Below the pieces are notes generated by a model. It made no database searches, was not told where the DNA came from, and was given only the letters and a program-made list of their open reading frames with translations. A stretch of DNA of 64,000 nucleotides from Ascaphus truei (taxonomy: Eukaryota > Chordata > Amphibia > Anura > Ascaphidae), in NCBI GenBank assembly GCA_036426205.1, contig CM071567.1, forward strand, positions 287,854,145 through 287,918,144, read 5' to 3'. The position numbers were made by a program, and so were the translations under genes. This document shows, piece by piece, positions 12,051 through 23,023 of the stretch (its first letter is position 1; every line of letters starts with the position of its first letter).

Positions 12051-12530
12051 GCAGTATACATTTTTTGTATATTTCAATTAATCTTACAACGGTATATATA
12101 GGATGTATATTTATATTTATATTACAACAGTATATGTATTTTGTATATTTATATTTATAGTACAACAGTATATATATTTTGTCTATTTATATTTATAGTA
12201 CAGCAGTATACATTTTTTGTATATTTCAATTAATCTTACAACGGTATATATAGGATGTATATTTATATTTATATTACAACAGTATATTTATTTTGTATAT
12301 TTATATTTATATTTATAGTACAACAGTATATATATTTTGTCTATTTATATTTATAGTACAGCAGTATACATTTTTTGTATATTTCAATTAATCTTACAAC
12401 GATATATATAGGATGTATATTTATATTTATATTACAACAGTATATTTATTTTGTATATTCATATTTATAGTACAACAGTATACATTTTTTGTATATTTAT
12501 ATTTACTGTATATTACAACATTACATTTAT
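12045..12530. repeat. AT-rich minisatellite, ~152-158 bp period
   Basis: GCAGTATACATTTTTTGTAT recurs at 12051, 12203 and 12361, giving periods of 152 and 158 bp, with shorter internal ACAACAGTATAT subunits. The edge nearest the transposase is shared with copy 2 at 55540-55601, so the array is part of the transposon, perhaps its first intron or 5' non-coding part. Confidence 0.8.
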
Positions 12531-12585
12531 ATACATTTTATATTGCTGCATATTAATAAAACAATATAATTTCTTTACATTGTAG

Positions 12586-13678
12586 GGAGACAACTGTTCT
12601 GGTGGACAAAATAAGTGAGGAGAATGATGAGAGGAGTGCATTAAGGGTTAAAAACACTCTGCAGGAAAAGCACAATCTGACTGTATCCGAGACCAGCATA
12701 AAGAAGATGAGACGCTGCATTGGATGGAAATATGGACATGTGAGGTTAGTACTGGACAGTACAGGAGATAAAAGTGTTGTATCGCAAACTGTACTGCACT
12801 GTGCCGCAAAAAAATTGTATTCCTTGTCATTACAGAGTGTACCCCATGATACGGGACGCAAACAAAATCAAAAGAGTGCTCCAGGCCAGGCATGGATCGA
12901 CAGCGGGGAGACTTTCCAGGATTGCATCTTCACTGATGAGTCTACTGTGTCGCTGGAGAGATTTGCAAGATTTGCGTTCCACAAAAAAGGCCGCATATCT
13001 TTGAAGCCGCGGCCAAAACACCCTGTGAAGCTGCATGTGTGGGGTGCCATCTCTAGGCGTGGACCGGGATGCATTGTCATCTTTGAAGGTAAAATGTATC
13101 AAATATAATGTCACCTAATGCACTGTACTTGATTAGTGTTGCCTTACCGTATGCACTGTACTGTACTATTGTGCAGTTTTTTGAGCACTTTTCTTTTCTT
13201 GCTATAGGAATCATGAATAAAGCTTTCTTCCAAGACAACATTGTGCCCGAGATAGTGCAATACATCACACGCGACTTCCCCAATGGTCACCGCTTCTACC
13301 AGGACAACGATCCCAAGCACACCGCGTCAACGGTGCATATCCTTGAGCGCGGCATCAACTGGGTGAAGACGCCAGCGGAGTAAGTGCAGTAGACCGTGTC
13401 CCATTTTTGTTCCCCACTGTTTTTAGCTCTTAAACCAATTGTCCTTTCTTTCCAATGACAGGTCGCCAGACTTCAATCCGATCGAAATGGTCTGGCATCA
13501 GCTGAAGGACCATATCCGGAAAGTGGCAAAACCCTCCAAAAAGGACGAGTTGTTGAAAAGCATAATGAGTTTTTGGAACAATGTACTCACCGTGGAACGC
13601 TGCAATAAATATATAGACCATATTGCCACTGTGTTGCCCATTGTCATCGCGCGTAATTGGCAAGCATCAGGAAAGTAG
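12586..13678 (+). pseudogene. Tc1-like DDE transposase, four visible exons, frameshifted
   Basis: Exons fit GT-AG introns: 12586-12744, 12836-13088, 13208-13379 and 13462-13678. Exon 2 (ETSIKKMRRCIGWKYG) completes the DNA-binding half. The catalytic domain has FTDEST (first D at 12935), [11 protein letters not shown] (second D at 13303) and SPDFNPIEMVW (E at 13484). After splicing, the D-to-E spacing counts to 32 codons, against 34 in classical Tc1. In exon 3 the frame shifts around 12870-12895, between IRDANKIKRV and QAWIDSGETF, so no full protein can be made. Copy 2 carries the same shift. The first exon is absent here. Confidence 0.8.
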
Positions 13679-15374
13679 TACTGTGCTGTAGTATTGTAAG
13701 TACAGTATGATACAGGTAAGTATGGCACAGATTTTTTCTTTCCAGATAGTAAGAGTATACAGTAGTTAGTTTTTTCTTTACAGAGAGAGCAGCATCAGCC
13801 ATCAGGTTACAGTACATAGAATTTAACAGTAGTCAGAGTATACAGTAGTTCCAGTACAGTATACAGTAGACTAGTTTGACAGTACTACAGTAATTGCCTA
13901 ACTGCTCCATTTTTTTCATTCCAGAGAAAGCTGCAGCCACCTACAGTAGTTCTGCCATAATACAGTACAGTACGCACATACAGTACAGTACAGTAACTGC
14001 ACTAATTTTTGGATTTCTTGTCGTTCCAGGAAAAAGGGTGGCCTAGGGGGAGATGGGGGCGTTGTGTCCAGTCAAATCTGCTTGTAGTCAAATGTACAGT
14101 ATATAAGCAGCAGTAATGATGTACACAAAACCTCTCCTCTCTCAATGAACTACTGTACTGCAGACAGAATGAGGAAAAGATAAAGACGGAAAAAATAATT
14201 TTACTATACAGTATATAGTATATACAGTATATTATACAGTACATTACAGTACTGTACTGTATATAGTATTAAATATTATTCTTATAAATGTGCATTACTC
14301 ATGTTTCCCCATGTTTTACAAATGTTTTCCAAATGGTTATCCAATTTCAAGCTGCCAAAAGAACTTAATAAAGACTGCATTATGTATTGCTCCTGATTAT
14401 TTTTATATTTGTATTTTTTGGTTCCTGATAAAATAAAATAAATATTTATTCACTTTCCTGTGAATCATAATCATTGACAGCCACCCCTACAGTGCACCAA
14501 TGAATAAGAATGTTTTGTAAATGTTTCTCCGATTCCACCCGCTCAGACCCACAGAACGGATTATGTTACATTATACTTATATACAGTATTTATATATTTT
14601 TATTTTAAAGATATTAAAGAATGTACTGTATTGTATGTAAAACATGTGACTGTAAAGCATACTGACTGACAAATGTTTTCACACCCTGATGAAATACAGT
14701 ATCAGTTTACTCTCAATTCTCATAGTGCTGTGCACATCAGATTTACATTTCAAATTCGAGAGGGGATTTTCCAAAGCATTACCGTTAAAACAACAGGCCT
14801 CTAAGGGTTGGGGGAGGGGGATGGTGTGATTAGACGCTGGCGTACTGAGTGTTTGTAGCTCGGCTATGGGCGGATTAAGAACACAATGGCAATATGCAGA
14901 AGGTTAACGACCCAGTGGAGAGAGGGGGTTGGTAGGATAGGGTGACTCAGCCGATTGACGCTTGGCTAGGGAGGGATTAAAAACTCTGGAGGTGTGGCTG
15001 AAATAGTTAACAGCACTGTAATTTCAAAAGGCAGTCACATCATAATAATTTGATGAATAAACCCCCAAAGACAACCCCCAAATACAGTACATAAAAAGCA
15101 AGTCACTTTAACTCCCTTTGCCCTATGCACCAAAAATGTTTTGTGGCAGAAGAATTTAATAAAGGCTGCAGTATGTATTATTATGTGTTGATGGTTAGAA
15201 TTGCTGTGCACTTTAAATGTTACAACATTGTACAGTATTTGTAAATAAATGTTTTTGTACTGACTCCACCAATAAAAGAACATGTTGAATTGCCTCACAT
15301 TGTTTCCATTTGCTCCTTTGACAGTGTAACAAATGTCGAGGCTTGCTGCACTGTTTTTTTACTGCCTGGTCGCG

Positions 15375-16020
15375 CAATTGGCGTGGGAACTAGGGCAATT
15401 GGCGTGGGAACTAGGTCAATTGGCGTGGGAACTTCTGTTCCAGGGCACCTAGAAATAAAATTCATTTTGCCCCTAGATGTTAGGAACCCCCTCACTTGAC
15501 CCCAACAGTGTCCGAGCAGTAATGGCGGTGAGAAAGGGTCACGCCGGCGAGGAGGGTCCTACCATTGAGCGTAATGGCGGAGAAAGCTTTGAACCGGCTA
15601 AGTCAGAATGAGCAGAAACCTGGAACCCACAACTCTGTTTCTGTTCGACCTAGAGGGCTCAGATTCGGTCACCATGTAGTCCTAGTTGCGGCAGGATTGC
15701 ATGGCAAATTGCGACCCTCTTGTGGCAACAGAACGGAGTCAGGGTAATGTTAAATTTCACGTTTCTGCCATTGACTTGCATGGCAGAAAAAAAGCCACTT
15801 TGGTAATGTGCTTTTAAACTGTCTTTTGGTATCTCCGGTTCCGGGGGTCGTGCAAGGCTGATATTTTGCCACTATGGCAAGGGTCCTCCCGCATGAGGAC
15901 AAGGCGAATTTCAACCCGCTCAGACCCACAGAACGGATTATTTTACATTATATTCGCGCAATTGGCGTGGGAACTACTTAGGGCCTCGGTCAAGTTCACG
16001 GTCAATTGGCGTGGGAACTT
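15375..16020. repeat. Short direct repeats in the transposon 3' region
   Basis: CAATTGGCGTGGGAACT occurs three times in tandem with ~21 bp period at 15375-15435 and twice more near 15960 and 16002. The block GGGCACCTAGAAATAAAATT follows both clusters, so a larger internal duplication is also present. The same array is in copy 2 (near 52310-52370 and 52900-52960). It could be a transposase-binding array, or simply replication slippage. Confidence 0.65.
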
Positions 16021-16746
16021 CTGTTCTAGGGCACCTAGAAATAAAATTATTTTTGCCAATAGATGTTAGGCACTGTATACCACTGTAAAGTATACTGTAG
16101 ACTACACATAATGAAACGATACTTAACATGTAGAATAAATGCATAGTTTTATTTATTCGGGTTTATTACACAGTATACTGTACGGCCGGAAAACATCAGC
16201 ATACAGTACAATATTATCCATCGAAATCCCCCCATTAGCCGTTTTCTTTTCTGAGGAAAAACAAAAAGAAAAGTTTTAATGTACAGTAATGGTCAGCCCC
16301 CTAAAGAAGTACCCAGCCAGCCCCACCAAAATAATATGGCAACAATACAGAACTTACCATAGAATTAAAATTCATTTTGCCCCCAGATGTTAGGAACCCC
16401 CTCACTTCACCCCAACAGGGTCCGAGCATGTACAGTACTCCGGATTAAATTAAATATGCAATTTAAAATAAATTAAATATGCAATTTTACTATTACTGCG
16501 CGCAAACGCACAAAGACTGTGTAGGTTGAACGCGAAGGTATTAGACTTCAAAGACAACAGCTCGCAAATGCCCCCATGCGTTTTTACACGGCATTGCAGT
16601 ATTGCAGCCAGCGGGAATAAAATGCTTAAATCACGGCGCGAAAATAACGCAAAACACTCCGGGCGAAAACGACACAAAACCGCACATCACCGGGATATTC
16701 TGAAATTCGCAGAGCTAGCCGAGTTAGAATAAAGTTGGTCGCCACT

Positions 16747-17110
16747 ATATATATATAGTGGTCAACAAATCACCAAAAAATCTACTCGCCGAACAAAAAA
16801 ATCTACTCGCCACTTAGTATCACACGTGTGCTGCTTGGGCCAATAGGAGCTCGCCACGATGTGCAAATGTATAGGTTTGTCGAACACTGTATATATATAT
16901 AAACCATACGAACCTCAAGAGAAAGGTCCCACTTGGGGACCGAAACGTCGGTTTATGTGTCTTTTTCAATACAAAAACTTGTGATCAAACTTACCAGAGT
17001 GCTGTCTCCTGATCTCGTGCTTCAAACGGTATCGTATGGTTTATTATTGCTTTATGGGACAAGCACCCAATTTTTTCTACTTGCAAGTGGAGTGCCAGCT
17101 GCTTATGTGG

Positions 17111-17154
<44 letters not shown>

Positions 17155-17780
17155 AGAAAAGAGAAAAAAAGCGCCCGATCCTTGTGTAAAATCAGATGAA
17201 CATTTTAATAAATCATGGACAAGACAATTGCACACTTACAATTTGTCTGTTTAAAATAAGCATTTTATGGGACCTGCCCATGCACCAAACGAAGACTCCA
17301 CAGTCACCTCCGCTCTGTAATCTCACGATCAATTCGAGACCCAGTAATTGAGAACGCCGTTTTCTCCAAGGTGTATATTCAACAACCATCCGTCAGGAGC
17401 TTCTCAGCAGCGTGCGTCCGCCATTACTCCCACACATGTGGTGCTGGATACCGGAAGGACTTTCCTTGTATTTCCTTGGTTTCTCTCTGGTGCCGAAGGC
17501 AGGTCAGCCACCGTAGTTGCAATGCGTTTCTTCCGCCTATTTTTTTTTTTTTTTTTTTTTTATTTCATGTTTTTCAATATATAAAAAAAAATTATGATCA
17601 TGTGTATTAAAATTGTATGTCATTTTATTTACTAATTTGTACAACAGTGGGTTTCATCATTTGTATAAGGATATTAAAACTAATTGTGTCCATCTGATAC
17701 ATATCTAAACATTGGTTGTCCAATTAACCTATAAGGGATTAGGATATGCTATTTAAGCAACAGCCAGTTAGACACACTCA
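16747..17780. other. Repeat-derived stretch without genes
   Basis: Contains two AAAAAATCTACTCGCC units near 16780-16815, a (TA)n run at 17113-17148 and a poly-T run near 17540-17560. Frames across the TA run (such as 16933-17199) are chance. The sequence after the hammerhead-like motif at 16914 resembles PLE terminal DNA. Confidence 0.5.
16914..16951 (+). ncRNA. Hammerhead-ribozyme-like motif (PLE-type), degenerate
   Basis: A perfect 6-bp stem II, GGTCCC/GGGACC with an ACTTG loop, is followed immediately by GAAAC, the conserved second core strand of hammerheads. The first core strand (CTGATGA in active forms) has decayed to CAAGAGAA. PLEs are known to carry such ribozymes in their terminal repeats. 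Probably inactive. Confidence 0.45.
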
Positions 17781-17785
17781 TTCCC

Positions 17786-17820
17786 CAGATGAAGTCCTAG
17801 TTTCAGGACAAAACGCGTAG
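17786..17820 (+). ncRNA. Hammerhead-ribozyme-like motif, degenerate
   Basis: CAGATGA stands where CTGATGA is expected. Stem II is GTCCT/AGGAC with loop AGTTTC, then AAAACGCGTAGGG in place of GAAACGCGTAGGG. One or two core substitutions are visible. It lies 420 bp from a PLE endonuclease fragment on the other strand. Confidence 0.45.
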
Positions 17821-18240
17821 GGTATACATATATATATGCATATTCTATATGAACTTATAATACATGGAAATAAAATTCCAAAGTAATTCTAATAATCCTA
17901 AAAAATGTTAAATATATAGAGAGTGGCAATTAATTAATGAGAACTTAGTGTTATAAACGCAAGACATGTTGTCTCCCTATAGGTATGGATGGTATAAATA
18001 CCTTTTATCATATTTATATGACTTTGAGGATGTTAATTCCTTAGTATGATAGATTTTGTTAATAGATACATATATTCAGAACACATATATATATATTTAT
18101 AAGATTCTTATTGGCATACTGTATATGGCATATTTGCAGGTTGAGTTTATATATTATTATTTTAACTGGTTACAGACTTGTTTCATAGACTGATTTAATT
18201 AGATACAGACATTTAGCATAGAAAAGCACCTAAGTCTACT

Positions 18241-18570
18241 CTATGTCTTATTCAAACCAAGTGGAACCAAAGTTTTCATTGTATGGATCCACTTGGTTTC
18301 CAGTTTGGAGATGGCATTAACATTATCCCCTCCCCTCCAATTCTTGGCCAATTTATCTATGCCAATACATTTTATACCTGCTGGATTGCCATTGTGCTCC
18401 TCACAGAAGTGTTTAAATAAAGTATGTTGCAAAAAACCTTTTTGTATGTTGGTAATATGTTCTGCAAAGCGTAACTTTAGTTTCCTGGTTGTTAGCCCTA
18501 TATATTGTTTTTTAAACGGGCATTGAATTAAGTATACAATATTTGATGAATCGCAATTTATGAAAATTTT
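18241..18570 (-). pseudogene. PLE GIY-YIG endonuclease C-terminus
   Basis: On the minus strand, NIVYLIQCPFKKQYIGLTTRK is a GIY-YIG nuclease start as found in Penelope-like retroelements, followed by KLRFAEHITNI, then FKHFCEEH, GGDNVNAISKLETKWI and LVPLGLNKT. The PLE endonuclease nicks DNA to prime RT. The frame is open for about 100 codons, but the N-terminal RT is absent and the upstream side runs into a TA-rich simple repeat. It is a 5'-truncated relic. Confidence 0.75.
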
Positions 18571-18829
18571 AATATATATATATATATATATAAAAAATAC
18601 ATATAAAATATATATAAAATACAGTTGTATTGATGCTATACCAATACAGACGCAAACAATGATGTGTATGTTAGTGTAGGTGTGTACAGCAACCACCTCT
18701 AATTTTGAAGTCCTGCAGCCAGGAGGTCACCAGGATTATCCAGATCTTTTGTTATTCCTTGCAGTAAATTGTCCTCCTCAGCGCTGTCTTTCCTTTATTC
18801 AGTGTATAGTATCATATAGTATAATTGTT

Positions 18830-18944
18830 CATGGGTATGATTAAATGGCTTTATTGGGCATAACAGCCAAATCCCCACTGGGGATCCATGTGCTGTTTTA
18901 ATTTTGGCTGTTATGCCCAATAAAGTCATTTAATCATACCCATG
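18830..18944. repeat. 42-bp-arm palindrome at the end of the insertion
   Basis: Arms 18830-18871 and 18903-18944 pair at 41 of 42 positions, with a 31-base spacer that holds its own small hairpin (TCCCCACTGGGGA). The arms read inward from CATGGGTATGATTAAATGGC. Confidence 0.9.
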
Positions 18945-19622
18945 ACCAGCCTATTTTCCAGCTACTGCAGTGCCCATTTTCTTCCTCTTTTACTTTTTCA
19001 ACAATGCATTTGGAGCACGCCTTAGGACGGAGTACAACTTTATGAATATACCTATTTGGTTCATCAATGGATTTTCAGTCTGCTGCATAGACGCATTATG
19101 GTGCAGAGGGAACGCTGTCTACAGTCTCCACGATTACAGAAACCCAGTAGGGACACCCGTGGGGGAAGAGTCGCTAGGAGATGACGTCATAGCTATACTG
19201 ACGGCTCATGTGTAGACTGCTCAATACAGCACGCAGGCTAATCTGAGCAAAGATACCGTATTGAATACAAGTGATTCTCTTCACCACGTTGGAGCAGGTG
19301 AGCATGCCTCCGTTATACACCGTGTAAAGCAGGACTTGCACAGATCTTTAATTGCTATCAGTGTTTGTTCCAAACACGGAGAGGCCAGACTCACACAATT
19401 GACTCACGTGGGGACACATCATTATTTGCTGTAATATGCCAACTACTTCTTATTCCAGCTAGATACATTTTTGTCATCTATACCCACACTGGTATTATAT
19501 CAACTTTGAAGATCTTAATTATCATATATCTGTCCCATACTATATCTTCATGCCATGCTGTAACCACGCTCACCACAGTCTATTTGGAGCACACACATGG
19601 GAGCTCTTCTCCCAGTTTTGTC
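18832..19622. mobile_element. ~790-bp retro-insertion with exact 14-bp TSD
   Basis: AGTATAATTGTTCA is present at 18818-18831 and again at 19623-19636, and the uninterrupted homologous site in copy B (near 24428) has one copy. The insert starts with a strong palindrome. No coding motif was recognised inside. The long TSD fits target-primed retrotransposition rather than a cut-and-paste element; the sequence resembles PLE terminal DNA. Confidence 0.7.
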
Positions 19623-20199
19623 AGTATAATTGTTCAATAACATTTCTGTGGATAGATTTCCCAACAAATTAACAAGGGGCCACACAGTGGATGATGGATG
19701 TAAGTCAGACAACCACTGTTAATGACACCATATATAGTGATTGTATGTAATAATTAAACTCGCAGTGCCCTATTGATTTTTCTTAGAAGGAAGAAGTTCC
19801 TCTTTTGAAGATGGGGTGTACTCCAATGTTGAAGGAGTCACCTCATGAAAGTGGAATACAGAGAAAAATGCCAATAGTGCAATACATTAAATGAATAAAG
19901 GGGTTATATTCAGTTCATATCTATCTGCTGGGTCCACCGGCGTCCATCTGCTGCTTGATGCTGTATAGCAGCCTGTCTGCAGCACCTTTTGTGGATGGTA
20001 CTTTTGTGTTCCTGCCCCAGCAGCTGATATGTGCCTTCTCTGCTGTAGTGCAGGCACCGCTGTGGATCTCCCGGCCGTTGTTAGTTCCCTCTCCGCTGCA
20101 GTTGTACTCTTCCACACCGGATCGCTCTGTGGACTTCCTCCAGTAGCTGTAGTGCTCAAATCACCTCCTCACTGTCTGCTCTTCATAAAAACAGTCACT

Positions 20200-20236
20200 C
20201 TAAGCGTTTCGTAAGCAACGGCTTACTTCATCACGA
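20200..20236 (-). ncRNA. Hammerhead-ribozyme-like motif, best preserved
   Basis: On the minus strand: GTGATGA, then stem II GTAAGC with loop CGTT and GCTTAC (perfect 6-bp pairing), then GAAACGCTTAGAG. Only the first base of the CTGATGA core differs (C to G). That base corresponds to the catalytic C3 position, so activity is doubtful. It sits at the end of the PLE-derived repeat copy A. Confidence 0.55.
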
Positions 20237-20617
20237 GTAAAGTGATCACACGAGGGGCTTTACTTCCTAATAAAGGCTCTTCAATGAAAGATTAGGGAGT
20301 AAACAATCATGGGTAATTAACCCTTACAGTGCCAAAAACAGCACCTATGCCTTGTGTTTATTTTCAAAGTTACAGCAGTGATTCAATCATGATGTACTGT
20401 AGATGAAAAAAACATTGACAGTATAATCAGGATGAATATCTACTCATCCGGACAGCAAATATGTTGCTTTATTGCAACATGAGCACCTGTATCACATCAC
20501 AACCCTGCATGGGTATTGTTTCAGTTTCAAGAGTTAATAAACCTTATTGCTTGCCATACTCATGTGCAGTCTGTTTTATTAATAATTATAATGTTGAGTC
20601 AGACATATGATCTAAAT

Positions 20618-21000
20618 CAATGGTAAACAACAGGAAGCCCGGGGGCTTCACCTGCGGTCCCCAACAGCTGCCTACCCCAGCCACTAATTCTCCTTCTTTC
20701 CCTAGAGCAGGAATGCTGCTGATGTAGATCGTAGCTTCTCCTAGCTCCCTAAGCTGCTTAATGACCATGTTTTTAAATAAACAACCCAGCTCCTCTCCTG
20801 TGCTTATTATTAATTCCTAGTTCAAGAAGAGGAGCAGGACAGGATTTATCAGCAAATTGGAAGCTGAGTGGAGGTGGGCGGGAAGAAATTACTACCAACA
20901 GTGCTAATGTGTGGCCCCCTTCAGTGAGCTAAACTGCAGCACATGAGTCTCTTGCAGTTTATCATGTTGCCCCTGCAGAATATCGTGTTTCCCACCACTG
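20618..21000. mobile_element. hAT-type non-autonomous element with 8-bp TSD
   Basis: The left end starts CAATGGTAAACA. The right end, read inward, starts CAGTGGTGGGAAACA, so the short termini are imperfect inverted repeats. Flanks are ATCTAAAT (20610-20617) and ATTTAAAT (21001-21008), matching at 7 of 8 positions, as expected of hAT transposition. No transposase is present. Confidence 0.7.
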
Positions 21001-21274
21001 ATTTAAATGTATACTTACAGTTGTATATAGCTAGATATTATACATATGCACTGTCTTTTCCATTCCACTCCCCACTCATGTCTCTTTACTGTTTTGGCTA
21101 CTTTTGCATTACAATATGCTTTTTACTGTATGTCTCTAATGCTAATTTTGAAACTACGTTACCTATTTCTACCTTATCTTTTTCCCCACTTCCTCTCAAC
21201 ATCCATTGCAACCAGATATCCTCTTACAAACACTGTATATAATACTAGTATTTTGTTTCTCTATTTCTGCAAAA

Positions 21275-21310
21275 CCCGATTAAGGATCCTGAGAGGTTCG
21301 AAAGCTTGTA
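21275..21310 (+). ncRNA. Hammerhead-like motif with CGAAAGC core
   Basis: CCGATTA, then stem II GGATC/GGTTC around TGAGA (with two G-U pairs), then CGAAAGCTTG. This fits a PLE-type hammerhead core in which both strands have drifted. A short tail with CCAATAAAAGATATCATACC follows. Low confidence as a functional RNA. Confidence 0.35.
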
Positions 21311-21784
21311 ACACATGAAGTACGTTTTGGTCCAATAAAAGATATCATACCACCTACTCCTTCTCCCTCCTTTGTTACTACAAGGAAGAAAGGACCAACG
21401 CGGCGACTCATCCTTCCTTGCTTACAGTTAGAGAGATTTTACATGACGTGACAACTTAGCAAATTTAAACTACAGATGTAGCAGAAGTTAATACTCCAAC
21501 AGACGGGTTGCAGCGAGACACACACAACGAGCCAGTATCTCAATTAGCTTTGCTTGAAAAAGGGGAAGGGCTAATAAAGTCTTGTACCTGATGGAACTCA
21601 CCGGAAAGTATTATAATGCCTGTTACATCTGTATACAAAACCTTTATGTAAAATATTTTTTAATGTGACCTAGTGCATTAATTATATTTTTTTCTTTTTT
21701 CGCTTACAGGTTTCTTCTTATTCCTATTTTTTACCAGGGTCTCAGACACCATATTTCAATAACGATCTCCCTTTGCATGACCCT

Positions 21785-22470
21785 TGTATGTATGTCTTTA
21801 TTTATATAGCGCCATTAATGCACATAGCACTTCACAGCAGTAATATACGTAACACTCATCTAACTAACAAATGATATAAATAACACATAAAGGGGAGAAG
21901 TGCTTAAGACATAAAAGTAACATTTAGGAAAAGGAGTCCCTGCTCCGAAGATCTTACAATCGAATTGGTTGGTAGGAAGAATGTACAGAGACAGTAGAAG
22001 GGCATTCTGGTAAATGTGTCAGCAAGGGGCCATGGTTTATGTATGAGGTGTTAATTTTCAGCCATGGAGCTACGCATATGCTTCCTTAAGCATTTGTGTT
22101 TTGAGATGGGTCTTAAATGTGGATAGAGAGGGTGCTAGTCAGATATTGATGAGGGAAAAGGCATTCCAGAGGTGTGGGGCAGTCAGTGAGAAGGATTTAA
22201 GGCGGGAGAGGGCTTTAGATACAAAAGGGGTAGAGAGAAGACATCCTTGAGCAGAATGCAGGAGTCGGGATTGTGTATAGTGAGAAATTAGGGCTGAGAT
22301 GTAAGGAGGAGCAGAACCGTGTAAAGCTTTAAAGGTGAGGAGGAGAATTGAGTGTGTGATACGGGATTTGATAGGAAGCCAGGAGAAGGATTTCAGCAGG
22401 GGAGACGATGAGACAGATTTCGGAAATAGTAGAGTGATTGTGGCAGGAGCATTTAAGATAGGGAAGACAG
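21785..22470. repeat. Dispersed repeat, family not named
   Basis: Begins TATGTCTTTATTTATATAGC and contains GGAGTCCCTGCTCCGAAGAT. This non-coding sequence has the look of a common amphibian dispersed repeat, but I cannot name it securely. The preceding 21311-21784 holds no recognised feature. Confidence 0.4.
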
Positions 22471-22685
22471 GTCCTTTTCAAGGACTCCTCAAATTGGGTG
22501 TAGTAATTGGAGAACCTCCCCTATCTCTCTTCTCTGCTTTGTTTCATGAGCCATTTTCTCTTTAAGCTCTCTTTTGATATCTTAATATATATAAAAAAAA
22601 ATTCACCTTCCGGTAACTATACTTTTCAATACTTATGGCATTTGAATGCCCCCACATTGTCTGACTAGCCACTGCCCCACATTCA

Positions 22686-22812
22686 CAGGCTATCACTGCC
22701 CCTCAACAACCTTAATTTTTCAACAGGGCAGTTTCAGTGTTCATTTTAATCAACCGATCTTCATAATGTTTGAACCTGAATCAGTAAAACTAATTTTTAA
22801 GTCCTGCAGCCA
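22686..22812. repeat. Partial copy of the right part of the PLE-derived repeat
   Basis: The block from TCACTGCCCCTCAACAACCT through ATAATGTTTGAACCTGA is repeated in the same orientation at 24905-25000. Here it is followed by AAGTCCTGCAGCCAGGAGAT, which also occurs near 18710. The three sites share a mosaic of the same repeat modules. Confidence 0.75.
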
Positions 22813-23023
22813 GGAGATCACCAGGATTGTGCAAACAAATAGTTAAAGAGACGCTCTTAAATCTAAATTCATGTGACTTAATAAGTGCACGTGAATGATT
22901 ATATAAAATATATATAAGTGAAAAATATAAGTGAAATATCAGTGAATACAACAAAGTAATAAATAAATGCAGCTTCAACCCTTCGTGTAGATTATTTTCT
23001 TCAATCCAAAAGATGTTGAGTAA

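Larger units (their letters stand above)
12045..16746 (+). mobile_element. Tc1/mariner-like transposon with introns, copy 1
   Basis: This is a ~4.7 kb copy with an AT minisatellite at its left, a multi-exon transposase (12586-13678) and a long non-coding 3' part. The right end reads inward as AGTGGCGACCAACTTTATTC next to TA repeats, matching the end of copy 2 at 51601. Copy 2 lies ~35 kb away in opposite orientation. Relative to copy 2, this copy has extra blocks at about 14530-14585 and 14640-14825. A first exon like that at 49873-50061 and a left terminus were not found, so the 5' end is incomplete. The element is much longer than typical 1.3-1.6 kb Tc1 elements. Confidence 0.75.
18700..20250. 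repeat. PLE-derived dispersed repeat, copy A (interrupted)
   Basis: Segments 18714-18831 and 19637-20035 match 24345-24900 in order and orientation (markers: ACCAGGATT, AGTGTATAGTATCATA, AAGTTCCTCTTTTGAAGATG, TCCACCGGCGTCCATCTGCT). Copy A is split by a later insertion at 18832-19622. A hammerhead-like motif closes the right end. There is no intact coding frame. Confidence 0.75.

Noticed and set aside
12830..13283. Minus-strand frames of 70-94 codons over the transposase
   Set aside because: Antisense shadows of the transposase exons; the plus strand has the DDE motifs and splice signals.
15375..15440. Regularly spaced direct repeats as a CRISPR-like array
   Set aside because: There are no spacers of unique sequence, the repeats are head-to-tail, and the context is a eukaryotic transposon.
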